From Spirodela intermedia (Eukaryota; Streptophyta; Magnoliopsida; Alismatales; Araceae): a DNA stretch of 64,000 nucleotides. The translations under genes and the position numbers were made by a program. Location: NCBI GenBank assembly GCA_902729315.2, contig LR746276.1, positions 3,392,169 to 3,456,168 of the forward strand, read 5' to 3'. The notes beneath the pieces are model-generated. The model saw only the letters and a program-made list of their open reading frames with translations. It made no database searches and was not told where the DNA came from. Shown here piece after piece: positions 1 through 13,744 of this stretch (position 1 is its first letter; each line of letters starts with the position of its first letter).

Positions 1-2259
1 TGAGGTAGGGAGTTTCTGAATTTTAGTTCGTGTGCTTGGTTTTCTCTCATTTGGGTGAAAATCAGAAAGAAATTACATCGACAGAATTAGAAAAATACTA
101 TGCATTGATACTTTTTGTTGAGGAAGGATGATACTCTTTGCCTGTATCGATAGTCACAACCTTTATTGTTTGTAAGACTCATGGGCAAATGGTCCCTAGT
201 CTTTTTATTCTTTATAGGTTTAATGTATCTAGTTGTTGTAGCTGACTCTATTCCAGTCCCTCTATTTCAAGGGGATGGAGAAAAATACCAATAGTTGAAT
301 GCCATTTGATCTTTTCAACACCTACCGACCCTCAAATTATCCAATATTTTGAAATTCATGGCACAGTTATTTATGATATGACAATCTAATATCCTTAGGT
401 AAAATGGAATCTTCCTCAAGTCTCACTCATGTACAGCTCATGGCAGCGTGATGAATCTTTTTGGTAGCACAAATGCTTCAATAGATGAGGAAATCACACA
501 TGCCACATGAAAATTATGAACTCATGTATGCTTAATGATCACATGAAATAAATATCTATTCAAGAAAAATATTTGGAGCTAAAATTCACTATCCTAGGGA
601 AAATGCTTAATATTGTTACAAGGTCGGAACCCTTTTGCTGGGTTTTGAAAGTATTTCAGTTCCAAATATTTTGAGAATGGCCTAATTTTTACGCAGTAGG
701 TCATAAAAAATGCTACATGGGGAAACCATGCATTATGCAAGAAGAATTGTGGCTTGTGTGACAATTAACTAGCTTGGGAGGGTACTCAAACCTTTGCCAA
801 ACTTAGGTGAGACCTGGACAGGTGAGAGCTGTGATATCGGATCATTATTCTGTGAAATTTGATGCTCCATGATTAATCAGCAATGCACATACCTATTACG
901 CTCATGGAACTAAACCTGTATAATTAACTAGATGAGTTGCCATAGTATCACATTTTACGTTGCTGCTAGACTCATGCTTGTACACTGGGTATCGATCTAC
1001 ATGTGTAGATACATGTGGATAGATCTACTTCCGGGATACCATTGCCATCGACAACTAGCAGATATGGAAACAACTCTTTGATCGAATAGGTCATGCCATG
1101 CCACGTAGCAGGGATACAAAATCAATCAAGTTATGCATCTGTATGTGTATGTAATAGTATAATAATGACTCCCAAAGGTGAGTTTTTTATGGAGAGTTTA
1201 AGTTTTTTCGGGCATTATGTAATATTGGGGATTTAATAGACGTAGCATCAGCCATCAAATTTCAGCTAATAGTTCCTTAGGTAATTAATTCCTTGATACG
1301 GGATGAAGTTACTGCTTCATATTCACATTGGGAAGCGTCATGATGTCAGACGGTAGAACTGGGGACCGTCATTTGTATGAGACTGCACTGTGCTGGAGTG
1401 TCACTACCGCTGATGAATGACGTGCCTGAGCAGTCAGTTACGTGTGTTTGAATGGCCAGTATTTTTATCTTGATAAACCCATTACATTTGACAATGTTGT
1501 CCGAAGTATGAACATTGAATAACAAGGCTCGATTGAAGATGTCACTGGTTGAGTTATGTGGAGCCTAGTTATTGCCCTAGCACAGTTAGAATGTAGATTG
1601 GCCTTCATAATACGCTTGGAATTGGCAAGCTCCCTTCTTGGGGTAGAACCCTTGAGTCAAATATATTTTGTGTGAAAATATCCTGGCGGTTAATTCAGCA
1701 CAGTTAGTTGATTGTTGCCTCAGTTGGGCTTTTACTCATAGGAAGAAGAGGGAAGGCTATACATCTCATTTATTTGTGGCAGATGGGGGGAGAACAAGAA
1801 AAACTTGTCACAGTTATCACTCTCCACGGTCTGAAGTCTCTGATTGATGCTAGATATTTTAAAGGTTTACACCTACGTTAACTGCACATTAGTTTTCAAA
1901 TATAACTTTATGCATGTATGCAATCTTCTTGATTTTGGTCCTCATCTAATGAAAACACAATTGATGCAGTGCCCCATTTTTCAAGCTCTTTTCAACCTTC
2001 TGTTGTTGACCTGCTGTCAATGTATGTATTTATTTTGCATAACCTGGATACAAGGATGATTTGTGGAAAGTATAGGAACGGTTTAGCTTTTGTGTTCTTG
2101 ATATTTTATGATCAATGGTTAGATGTGGTGTACTCCTTGTATGTAATTTATTATGAATATAATTTGTGTTTTCAGTTGATGCACTTCATTCTCCAAACAA
2201 GAGAGTGACATGTATTCACTGCTAGGTTCAATAACTTTTCTTTCCTGTAAAAAATGTAG
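1..2259. other. Non-coding left edge, probably SMC4 intron
   Basis: I see no coding exon in this 2.26 kb. The next exon (from 2260) starts in mid-codon and encodes SMC4 from roughly residue 215, so this stretch should be a long intron of SMC4. Nothing here resembles the Walker A region or the rest of the SMC4 head. The sequence is AT-rich with no long open frame. A short imperfect palindrome (GATCTACATGTGTAGA and a related copy) sits near 993-1030. Confidence 0.6.
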
Positions 2260-5200
2260 GCTTGAGTCTCTTAATGATAAGAGATCGGGGGTTGTTCAAA
2301 TGGTTAAACTAGCAGAGAAAGAAAGAGATAACTTGGAGGTTCGCATTAGTTTTTATCATTTTTGTCTTGTTTCTCATTGTTTCAGTTGTCATGAAGGAAT
2401 AACATTAACACTTTTAATTTCAGAATATCAAAAATGAAGCTGAAGCTTTTATGTTGAAAGAGCTGGCTCTCCTAAAATGGCAGGAGAAAGTCACAAAGTT
2501 GGCTTCTGATGATGCTATTTCCCATGTTTCAGAACTGCAGGAAAATGTGTCTATCTTGGAAGATAATCTTAAAAATGAGAGGTCACTCTTGTGATAAGAA
2601 CCGAGCTGCTCGCATCTTGTCCATTTTGAAAAATACTATAGGGTAATATGTTTTTTTCGTTCTTATAGGAAAAAGCTTTGTCAAAATTCTGAAAGTTTAA
2701 AGGACCTGGAGGCAGTGCACCACAAATATTTAGAAAAACAGGAGGTGCATTTTTCTTCAGTTTGTTATCCATCCATTTTATTAACTTTCGATCTCTCTTG
2801 ACACTGCAGGGGATGTATAACACGAAACTGTACTATGAATATGTATTCTGTGAATAAAACAGGATAAAGCAGGAGCAGTCGTCTGCTCATTCTAGACCAA
2901 CTTTATTATTTTCAATTTAGCCTATGTGCTAATGAACTCGGAAAATCAATTCAAAATTATTCTTTTGTAAACCTCTGTGCATTAGCGCTGCGGAAAGTAA
3001 AATCGTACTGCATTCACGAAATAAATCAAGAGATATTGGAGAATAGCTTTGGCATTTATATCATTTGCCAAGTGTTTTTTGGTTGAGCGATTTATACTTT
3101 GTAAGCAATATACTATGTCTATTAGCCTGTATTCGATAATTGAAAAACGTCAAGGGATTGAATTATTTCCTCTATTCTTTCCGTTTCATCTGGACTCTGG
3201 AAATGCTTTAGGGGAAATATATCATTGGACTTTTGTTGGTCTTCGCTGATAATTATGTAGGCTTCCATGGGTCTGTCGTTTTTGTGATCTATCAGTCAAT
3301 GAAGAATTAGTTTATGGAAGTTCCTGTCAAGAGACAACATTACTAGCATTATATGAGACTTTGCTATTGAGCTCAGAAGTTATATCTTCACCTATCCCAT
3401 ACCCAAATCCTCGACCTTGGGGTTAATGTTTATTATTCCAGATGACCAGAAGACAGACTTCTTTGAAAAATTATAATTAATGTAGAAAAATAGAAAGGGG
3501 GCTGGCGTTCTTCCTTCCTCTGGCTCTTGATTAAGTTGGATCCTTTTTTGGTGCTTCTTTACTATGCAAGTGGTGACTGAAAATGCATGTCCCTTCTTCA
3601 TCTTCATTACGAAAGTCATTTCTTCTAATTTTTTTAGAGTTGTTGCTGCTGTTGAACTTTCCATGCTGTTGTTACTACAGTTGAGATTTTCGATAGCACA
3701 CACAAAGGAAGAGAACCTGTTTCGTATCTGATTGTCTTAATCAATATCAATGGAACATCAGATGTATTTGTCTTGTCATCCTAGGTACTACACACAGATT
3801 GGAGAGTCTGTAGTTGGGTGCTTTTGATGGCCACACACAGCCATGCTAACTGCTCAACTTGTTGTACTATTCAATCTAGTGTGAAATATTCAATCTTGTT
3901 GTACTACTCAACTCCATATATATTAAAAACATCAATCCCTTTGTAAAAAACATTTTAGTGTGCTCCGTTATTTCTTGTATTTGTTTCCCTCTTGAAATTT
4001 TCCTGATTTTAGAAAAAGCCATTTGATTCCATGAACACTGCTATAAACATTAAGTTAGTTATGTGTCAGTGGTCATAACATGCATATCTTTCAAAACTTA
4101 CCTGCAGAGAGATCTTTGTACCCGATCCTTCTGTTACGTGGTGGTCATGGTAATGTACCATTGCTTTATGCCATGTTTGAATTTGTTGCACAATTTAGAA
4201 ACCATTGTGGTAACACAGACCACGAGTGAAATGATAATTCCCAGCATTTAGAAACAGAAAACGGTAAAGTGATAGCTCATATTCCGACCATTTCCGTATT
4301 GAGAATAAAGAACGACTTTCATATGACATTTCGATTTGGCCTGTACTATTCCTGACTGCATTGCCTAAATACCCAGCTATCTTGAACACTGACGTTCTCT
4401 GCTTCAATATCGTTCCTATCTAGTTTTCTGGTGCTGAAAATTATTATTTTTCACTATTCTAATTATTGTTTATCTTTCATGCCTCTCTAATACAAGCTTA
4501 AATTAACAATTTTTCAGGAACTTGAGAATGATCTCAAAGTTTGCAAAGATCAATTCAACGATTTTGAAAGGCAGGATGTAAAATACAGAGAAGATCTGAA
4601 GCACCTTAAACAGAAGATCATAAAAGCAGATGAGAAACTTCAGAAGGTAGGGGTATGGATTGCACTATCATCAATAATTACTTGCTTGCACCAATGTCGT
4701 TTGTATGCTGCAGGATTCATCTAGAGTTGAAGAGATTCAGAAAGAATGTGAGGAATCTACAGATCTCATTCCTAGACTTCAAGAAGAAATGCCTAAGCTG
4801 CAACAGCTTTTATTGGATGAAGAGTCAATCTTAGAAGGAATTAAGGAAGACTCAAAAGGTGAATGCATTCACAATATACTCATAATTCTAAGCTGTGAGT
4901 ATCAGCTGGTTAAGCATCCTAATTATGCTGTCACCCAAGAGTACATCATATCAGTAGCATACAAATTGTAGTTTTTTCGTTGTAGGGTCACACTGTGTGG
5001 GAGTGAATAGAACATATGTTTGACCGTCCAAAGTACTGGTCACATTTTTTTCACTGTTGGATCCTCGTGAGTGACTTTGGTTTTAAGAAGTAAAAGCCAA
5101 TTACTTTACTGTCAATCTGCTATATGAAGGAGATTTTGCTATAGGGTCCATGACCCTGATCTTATTTTACTAGGGTTTTGTAAAAGACGTCACAACATTT

Positions 5201-8200
5201 TTTTTAAAGTAGTGAAAGACGAATTTATTGCTTTCTGTTTCTGCGATATTGTAACGTGCATTGGCTGCAACTTGGGTGAAAACAGTTGAAACAAAGAAGC
5301 TGAGATCTGAGCTTGTAAATGTTCACAAGGAGTTAGAGCCTTGGGAAAAGCAGCTGATTGAACACAAAGGAAAACTTGATGTTGCATGCACTGAAAAGAA
5401 GCTGTTAACAGAAAAGGTTCACTTTTTCATGTTCTGGTTACTAATTTATTTCATTTGGATATTATTCTTTTGTGTCTCATTATTTTGATAAGTATGTGCC
5501 TATCTTTCAGCATATATTCTGGATGATTTTTTCATCATGCTGATTTTTATTTTTTTTGAAAAATTCAGCATGATGCTAGCCGAGAATCTCTTGAGAATGC
5601 CCATAACCAAATGAATGAGATATCCTGTAAAATCAAGTCAAAGAATGCTGATAGACTAAGAACTCAGAACGAATTGCAGATAAATAAAGTTGATGCATCA
5701 GAAGCTCATAAGATGGAACAAGTATGTTTCTACGCCTTGTTTGTATTCTATGTGCATTCACAACATTTTAAATTTGATTTAGCCTCGAGTTTTTTTGGGC
5801 AGGAATTGACCAAACAACAAGAACTACTAATGCCTCTTGAACAAGCAGCTAGACAGAAGGTTACAGAGCTCCGATCGATTTTGGAATCCGAAAAAAACCA
5901 GAGTTCTGTTTTAAAGGCAATCTTGGAAGCTAAAGAATTGAAGCAAATTGATGGGATTTATGGTCGTCTGGGTGATCTGGGTGCAATTGATGGTGATCTT
6001 CATTTCCTGTTGTTTTAAACTTAATTTATCTCTCCAGATGTGGTTTGCTCGTAGATCGCATTGCATGATGCATGGCGAACATAATTATGAATTGAGAGTA
6101 CTTTTGTCAATATAAAAAATATTTAAAACTGATAGACAGGAAATTTGTTAAAGTTTTTGGACCACTTTGCTCAAAGGTACTGCTTTGACAATTTTTTCCC
6201 TTATAGTGTTCAATTTTATTTGTGGGAACAACTTCTGCTGTTTCTTTTTATTTCTGAATTGTGAAGAAATTAAGGCAGAATTCGTTCAAGGTCTCAAATG
6301 AGCCTTTTATCGAATAGCCTTCCATTGCCGGTTCAGCATTCTTTTTCATATCTCACTTAATTTTCTCGTTGATGGCTGAATCATTCTATCATTGGCACTG
6401 CTACTTTGCCACAGAAACTACTGCCCAGAATTCTGCCAAAAAATGTACACGAATTGTGATGCTTTTCCTATGGCTCCTAAATCGTGTATTGAAGGGAAAT
6501 TTGTCGACATCTGTTTCTGAAAAAATAAAATAAAATATATATATATATATATATTCATTGAAATATTTCTCTCTTTACAGCAAAGTATGATGTTGCCATA
6601 TCAACTGCATGCCCTGGCCTTGATTACATCATAGTTGAAACAACTGCTACAGCTCAAGCATGTGTTGAACTACTCCGGCAGAAAAATCTTGGCATTGCAA
6701 CATTTATGATACTGGTAACTTCACTATGATGTTATGTAATAGATTACATTTAAACATTCGCTCACAACTTTTCAGGAAACCATATTGACTGACCAGAATC
6801 TTGTTTCGTTTTCCCATCTACGATTGGCTTTGGAGATTATTTTTTGTGAACTTGATTAGTTTTGGAGTTAGCTTGTATAGATCTGCATTTTCATCATGTT
6901 GGGATGATGAATTGAGAGAAATATGGTAGAGGAAGCCAGTACCTGTTTTCACATTGGTATATTTCCTACAAAAAGTGTGCAGGATGAAATTCCTGATATT
7001 ATATTTTTTTATTAGCATCAATAGGATGAAATGACTAAGATTCTGTAACAATTAAAGTGAAGGTCCAATGTACTGTATATTTGACATTCATCCATAAGCA
7101 TTTTAATTTATGTTCTCATTTTAATTCCTCCATAAACATATGTGCTATTTTGCTTGTTCCTTACTCAAGGGTCTCTCTCTGAAATCTCGGATGTTCTTCA
7201 AGTCTGTTTCTAGATGGTTTCTCGTGGGAAACTGTAGACAAGGCACCATGGATTAAAGAACTGAGAACAAATATTGTACTTTTGTAAACACAAGATGATG
7301 CGCTACAACTGCCTGTGTAGGAGATACAGAGATTTCAGAGAGATTGACTATACAGCTTATATAGTGGTACTATGCAAGTGGCTATATCCGTTTATCCTAG
7401 AGTGATTGACTAGTTTGGTGTAACTTAAGTGTACATTTTTTTGCTCTTTTGGATTGCCACAGCCGAAGAAATATGATGAAAGATATCATAATTTCCTTGA
7501 TTTTTTACCCTTGTTTTTGCATGTGCAGTAAATTTAATATGCTGATATTATGTGCCTTCTTAAAGAGGATTTTTTTTCACACTGGAAAGCATTATAATCG
7601 TTTTGTACTCAAATATGCTTGATGTCATTTCCATAGCTCTCTGACAAAATGGTTATTCTGTTTGTGGTACAGGAGAAACAAAGAGATAATTTAAGGAGGT
7701 TGAATGAGAAAGTCAAAACACCAGAAGGAGTTCCACGGCTTTTTGACCTTGTCAATGTTGAGAGTGAAAAATCGAAGCTGGCCTTTTTCGCTGTCCTGGG
7801 AAACACTCTTGTAGCAAAAGACCTAGACCAGGTTTGATGATCTGTTATCCTCCCTAAAAGAAAAGGGTGATTTTTTGTAGAATGACGATAACCCTTTTTC
7901 TGTTAATGTACTGCTGTGTAATAGTGAGCTCATTGATACGTCACTTTCCTTCTTTTTCTAGGCTACGAGAATTGCATATAGTGGGGACTCTGAATTTCGG
8001 CGTGTTGTAACATTGGACGGTGCACTATTTGAGAAGTCAGGAACAATGTCTGGTGGTGGGGCTAAGCCCCGTGGGGGTAAGATAGGAACATCTATTCGTG
8101 CTAGTGTTTCTAATGAAGCAGTTAAAGCTGCTGAGAAAGAGCTTGCTGAGCTAGTCGAGCAGCTTGGCAGTTTACGTAACCGAATTGGTGATGCTGCCAG

Positions 8201-11200
8201 ACAGTACCAGTCAGCAGAAAAGGTTTCTGCCAACTTGGAATTGAGCTTGGCAAAATGCCAAAAGGAGGTATATTTTAAGTTTATTCTGTGTTGAATTTTT
8301 TTGTGTGGGTTTGCTTACTTTCTTTTGCATACAGATTGACAGTCTAAATGCCCAATACAATTACATAGAGAGACAGCTTGGTTCTCTTAAAGCTGCATCA
8401 CTACCTGGAAAGGACGAGTTAGAAAGACTGGAAGACCTTCAGAAAATTATTTATGCTGAAGAAAATGAACTTGAAAGACTAGCTAAATGCTCCACACGAC
8501 TAAAGGAAAAGGTAATTTTTTTCTAATCTACATTTCATTCCGGGTTTTATGGAACCCTGGATTAACTTAGTCATTTAATGGTGGTCTAAAAAATTGAATT
8601 TCTTTTATTTTTTCCATCCCGCATTTATTTTTGTTACCCGCATTATATTCCTTTTCGTTATTATGGGATTGTAAGATGAACGTTTTGATCTATTAGTAAA
8701 TTTGATTTTATAATGCAGGCCTCTGAACTTCAGAAAAAAATTGAAAATGCTGGAGGTGAAAAGCTAAAAAATCAAAAAGAAAAGGTTTCGAAGATCCAAT
8801 CTGTGAGTACAGTATTATATACATTTACATTGATTTTAGCGTGCATGTGGCAAATAATATGTTTTTCCTTCCTCAGGACATTGATAAAACCAGTACTGAG
8901 ATCAATCGTCATAAAGTAAAGATAGTTTCGAATGAGAAGACGTTGAAAAGACTAAGAAAGAGTATTGAAGAGTTGAAGAAAGATCGGGAAATGTCTATTG
9001 GAGCAAAAGAGAACTTAATGACTACTTTTAAAGAGATTGAGCAAAAGGCATATAAGGTTCAGGTCAACTACAAAAAAACACAAGAGGTAACAAATGCGAT
9101 TCTTTTTTTAAATCGCAATCTTTGTAGCCAGCCGCATCTATAATAATATCAATTAAATGACACTGCTCCTATGTTTCAGCTTATTGACAAACATAAGGAT
9201 GTGCTTGACGGGGCAAAAACAGAGTACAATAAATTGAAAAAGACCATGGATGGCTTGAGGGCTGCCGAGGTTGACTGCACATGAATTCATTTTAATAATT
9301 TCTCCATTATCATGTTCGATTTCTTATTAACTTTGTTGTAATCTTCAGGTGGATGCACAATATAAACTGCAAGACGTGAAGAAACTTTCCAAAGATTGGG
9401 AAATGAAGAGCAAGGGGTACAAGAAAAAGCTTGACGAGCTACACATTAGTCTTTCTAGGCATTTGGAACAGTGAGTAGTAAACGACGTGCAATTTAAATT
9501 TTATTGGATTTTTTACACAAACCGGCGTTTCCCAAAAACTCTCTTTATATGACCCTATCTTCTCTCAGACTTCAGAAGGAGGCTGTTGATCCCATGAAAC
9601 TTCAATCTGAATTAAGTGACTTATCCAACAGCAGTTGTGATTTGAAAAGAGCATTAGAGATGGTTGCTTTGATTGAAGCACAGCTGAAAGACATGACTCC
9701 TAACCTGGATTCGATTGCAGAGTATTGCTTCTGCTATATCTTGGTAACTTTTGTTCTAATCAAAATGCTACTAATTAATTATCTAACTCCAGATATCGGA
9801 GAAAAGTATCCTTGTACAATGAGCGTTTAGAGGAACTGAATGCTGCAACTCAAGAGCGTGACGAACTAAAGAAGCAATATGATGACTTGAGAAAGAGGAG
9901 GTAACTCAACATTCTACTATATCGTTCTGATTTTCGAAAGTTTTCACATTTCTTCTGTTGTCCAACTGTTCTAAATGATTGGCTCACATTGCAGATTAGA
10001 TGAATTCATGGCTGGGTTTAATACCATATCTCTGAAGCTGAAAGAAATGTATCAGGTTCTGTTGCTCTCATCATTGCATTCTATTTATATCAAACATTTT
10101 TTTTTGTATTCTTCATTCACATCACAAATGCGTTTAACTAGTCATAGCCTCACAGCATTTGAAATGAACCTGAGATCTTTGAAATGAAATCTGACTAGCT
10201 TTTAGTTATATTTTTTTGCACTAATTATTTGTATTCACAAAAGAAAGGCCACTTAACTTGTTTGAGCATCTACATCGTCGCTTTTCGAATTGGAAGAAAT
10301 ATGTTCATTTAGTTGTCGTTAATAATTAGCTGGTAAATATCGAAGTTTCGTTGTTTCTATTTTCATTCCGATATTTTGTTTTCTCGCATGTAGATGATTA
10401 CTCTTGGAGGTGACGCAGAGTTGGAACTTGTTGACTCTTTGGATCCTTTCTCAGAAGGCGTGGTTTTTAGTGTCAGGCCTCCAAAAAAGAGCTGGAAAAA
10501 TATTGCTAACTTATCTGGTGGAGAAAAGGTATTTATGCCTCCTAACCGCAAGTGCATATCTATTTCATTTTAATATGGAGGGCATAAAATTCTGTGCCAT
10601 AGTATAGCTAGTTTAACCCCATGTTACCTGCCTAGGTGGGAAAGGTGCCCATTGCTAGATGCTTTTATGATTTCCTGATTTAATTATCGCGTTGTTAAGC
10701 CCCTTCATTCTCCAGTAGAAAATTTGTGAGAAAAGAGGTCCAAGTTAGCGGATTGAAAAGTCCAGAGTTATAAGAGTTTATCATAAGCGACATAAAATGC
10801 TGAAAGACAACGAAAAACTAAAACATTGAAGGCACAAGAATAATGTATACTTTTGAGTCCTTTCTTGGTAAGTACATATTTGGTTCTTTTGAATCAGGAC
10901 ATGGAGCATCAGACTTTATTTTTCAATCCTTGTTTGATTTAGATTGTTGTCATGTTCAATGAATTGGGTACTTATCTTCATGTTCCTTTTCATGAGCTCC
11001 TCTTTCTTTCTATCCTCTACCAATAATCTATTCCCCTGTCCACAATTCTCCTACACTACAAAGTTACTTCAGGCATTCGCATTAATGGACAATCTTGGTT
11101 ACGGATCGAATGTAATTCAATGTGTTGTGCATTTTTTAGTTCAACTTTGCCATTTCGATCTGCACATCTAATTGACCGGCACCTGATACATGAGATAGAT

Positions 11201-13744
11201 AAATGAGTCTACCTACCAGGCGCCTGATACATTTCCCTATCTACTGCAGCGTCTTCCTCTGTCATTTCAAGATTGAGATTCGGATCTTTTGTGGTACTCG
11301 CTGGTTTGCATGCGGTCTTGCCTGTTTCTCTAAGAAGATCCATAACATCTGTTGAGAGATGAAGATGTCCTAACTCGAGTGAGCTGCTTCAATCCCTAGA
11401 AAATATTTTAAACCCCCTGGCCAAGCGTTAGCTCAGATATTATTAATCGTTATCCTCATTCCCAGTCACTAATATGTCAGCAACATGTTTCAAAAAAAAA
11501 TTAACTCCCTTGAGGATGACTGTATATTGAGCAGTTTGTGAGATCATCCTGGTCGTCTTGAACAAAGTAACCCTCAACCAAACCTTAGGCTACAGCAGAA
11601 GAAATGAAGCAAACCCTAGATTCTTTGGAAGCTAGCAACTACAATCTGGCTATGTACCACGTTGGGAATAGTGGGCAAACCTTAGGGGGATATGCTGAGG
11701 AGAAGCTGAACTCGTATCCACACATAGAAGACTGTTGTCTACATGTACTAGAGCCACAAAACAAGGAAACTACCTAACAACTAGGAAACCGACAAGCTAG
11801 GAAATGAACCAACAAACTAAGAAACGGTCCAACTGAGAACCGAACTCCTATTTTTATGCTATTTTCCTACAATATAAGTTATATTATCTAGGGCAACTAT
11901 CTGAGAACATTATCTGTGCAGTAACAGAGACATGGGAGAAAAAAAATCTATCAGTCCTGTAGAACTTTCTGCCTGTGTGAAAATATGGAAGGGGATATGA
12001 ACCAAAAATATGTCTGGAAAAAATGGTAAAACTCGACATTTGTCCTCATCAAATTTAGCATTCTTTTTATGCCAGGATAGAAACTTTCTATTATTTAGTT
12101 AGACCTACTCTGTGCGTAAAGTTATGGTAACCCTTCAATGTTCAAACACGTTGGATCCTTGATGGGTATTTGTTTACTGACTTGCATCCTTGATTTGGCA
12201 TTTGATGATATAGCCATAAGAGTATGACCTCTTTATTGAAGGGAAGTCCCAGCCAGTGCTCCCTGAGATCCAGTGAACGAAAGATGCACTGACGTCAATA
12301 CTGTTTTTCTTATCCTAAAAGATAACTGGTTGTTTTTTGCTCTCTCAGTTTATTTATTTACTTATTTGAGCTGGGATTAGATCTGAGCTGATCTGATCTT
12401 GCGCAACTTGGTTGGGTAAAACTTCTGAATAACAGAATGTCAATGCTAGCAGTGTTTCTTGTTGGGAGTTGATAATTCCAACAAGATGAACTGGCTTGGG
12501 GTTGATAAACCTCAATACCGCAGAAAATGTTGGATGTATCCTCACCAAGGACCAAGGTTGTCCAACCTCATGGGTCCTTTCCTGGGGATCTTCAGCCGTC
12601 CCCCCTCACCATTTGACTTTAAATTGTTTGTTGGGCCAAAGGATTTAGTCCAAACCAGTTAGTCTCCAGCACAGCCCGTATGTAAGCCTCTTAGGCAAGT
12701 GTCTAGTGTCTGGACTTATCAGGGTTGTGGATTAGGATATTGACTTTTTAAAGTTCTCTTACTTTGGTCGGGTTTCTCATATACATCGTATCTAAGTGTA
12801 ATTTGGACGGGAAAGACTCTTAGTTTGGACTGCATATGTTGTTCTTCTTAAATAGCATGGGTAAAACAATGTAATTTCCGCTGAAGTTTTTGTTCTACTT
12901 TCTGAGAAGTTCTGTCCCTCAAAAGATTCCTTGACTGGGCTTGTGTACAATTTTGCTCCATGATCCCTGGTATTGGATAAATGAACAACAGAAATCGTTA
13001 TATGTTCTATCGAGGACCTTCAACTTGTTATCTTTTGCTTATTGATAGCTTCAATTATGTTTGGTGTTGGGTTAAATGCTCTCTTTTCAGCAGTCACTTA
13101 TGGCTACTAACTTTTCTTTCAGACACTGAGCTCGCTAGCACTTGTATTTGCCCTGCATCATTACAAACCCACCCCAATCTATGTGATGGATGAGATTGAT
13201 GCTGCACTGGGTACTCTTCTAATATTCCTAATTCAAACTTCTGTCTATTTTCTTGCGATCGTTCACATTCTCAGGAAAAAAAAATTCTCATGATCGCAGA
13301 TTTCAAGAACGTCTCAATTGTTGGTCATTATGTGAAGGACCGAACAAAAGATGCTCAGTTCATTATCATAAGGTAATTGATGAAGATACTTTGATTATTT
13401 TTTGTAGGTGTGCATAACTTGTGCCCCTCAACTTCACTCTCTCTCTCTCTCGATAAATATGTATATTCCTACATTTCTCACATGCCTCGTGCAATAAGTG
13501 AATCATCAAAAACATCTTCCTCATTCTCAGTTGCTCTACAGAGAAATCAGCACTTCCAGTGCTAGTTTGATCTCAATTGGGTATCTCTGTTTAATTCCTA
13601 TTGCCATTTGTGATTACTTACAGTCTCAGGAATAACATGTTTGAGCTGGCGGATCGACTTGTCGGCATTTACAAGACAGACAATTGCACTAAGAGCATAA
13701 CCATCGATCCAGGAAGTTTTGTATTCTGCGGCAAAGTGGCCTAG
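2260..13744 (+). CDS. SMC4: SMC4, condensin core ATPase (5' end outside window)
   Basis: SMC4 pairs with SMC2 as the ATPase core of condensin I and II, which compact chromosomes in mitosis and meiosis. Exons read: 2260-2338, 2424-2581, 2669-2744, 4518-4646, 4714-4858, 5286-5416, 5569-5721, 5803-5992, 6581-6714, 7673-7831, 7962-8267, 8335-8511, 8719-8802, 8877-9086, 9180-9269, 9349-9470, 9569-9721, 9793-9900, 9995-10055, 10394-10528, 13123-13210, 13300-13372, 13624-13744. All phases join, giving about 1026 residues. In order these are the first coiled coil, the hinge (exons 5803-8267; [13 protein letters not shown], then [14 protein letters not shown]), the return coiled coil, the ABC signature LSGGEK (end of exon 10394-10528), Walker [11 protein letters not shown] (13123-13210 into 13300) and the D/H-loop region. 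Arabidopsis SMC4 is about 1240 residues, so about 215 N-terminal residues with Walker A lie to the left. The match to plant SMC4 is close throughout and clearly not SMC2. Exon ends are by eye. Confidence 0.95.
2745..4517 (+). other. SMC4 intron, 1.8 kb, no recognisable content
   Basis: This intron separates the exon ending LEKQE from the one starting ELEND. Open frames inside it on either strand are short and match nothing I know. It has a GT start and a TTTTCAG end. Confidence 0.6.
6534..6554. repeat. (AT)n microsatellite in an SMC4 intron
   Basis: A run of about ten AT units lies just before the branch/acceptor region of the intron ending at 6580. It is probably length-variable. Confidence 0.85.
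11180..11590 (-). mobile_element. Ty1/copia reverse transcriptase fragment in an SMC4 intron
   Basis: Read on the minus strand, this part of the 2.6-kb SMC4 intron (10529-13122) gives the copia-type stretch [14 protein letters not shown], then after stops and a gap [32 protein letters not shown], and, after a frameshift, [10 protein letters not shown]. These are the order and spacing of the block after the catalytic aspartates of Ty1/copia reverse transcriptase. The catalytic YVDD is changed to HVAD. Several in-frame stops and at least one frameshift make it a dead copy. I did not find its LTRs with confidence; sequence to about 12660 may belong to the same element. Confidence 0.8.
13435..13451. 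repeat. (CT)n microsatellite, SMC4 last intron
   Basis: About eight CT units lie in the intron between the exons ending at 13372 and starting at 13624. Confidence 0.85.
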
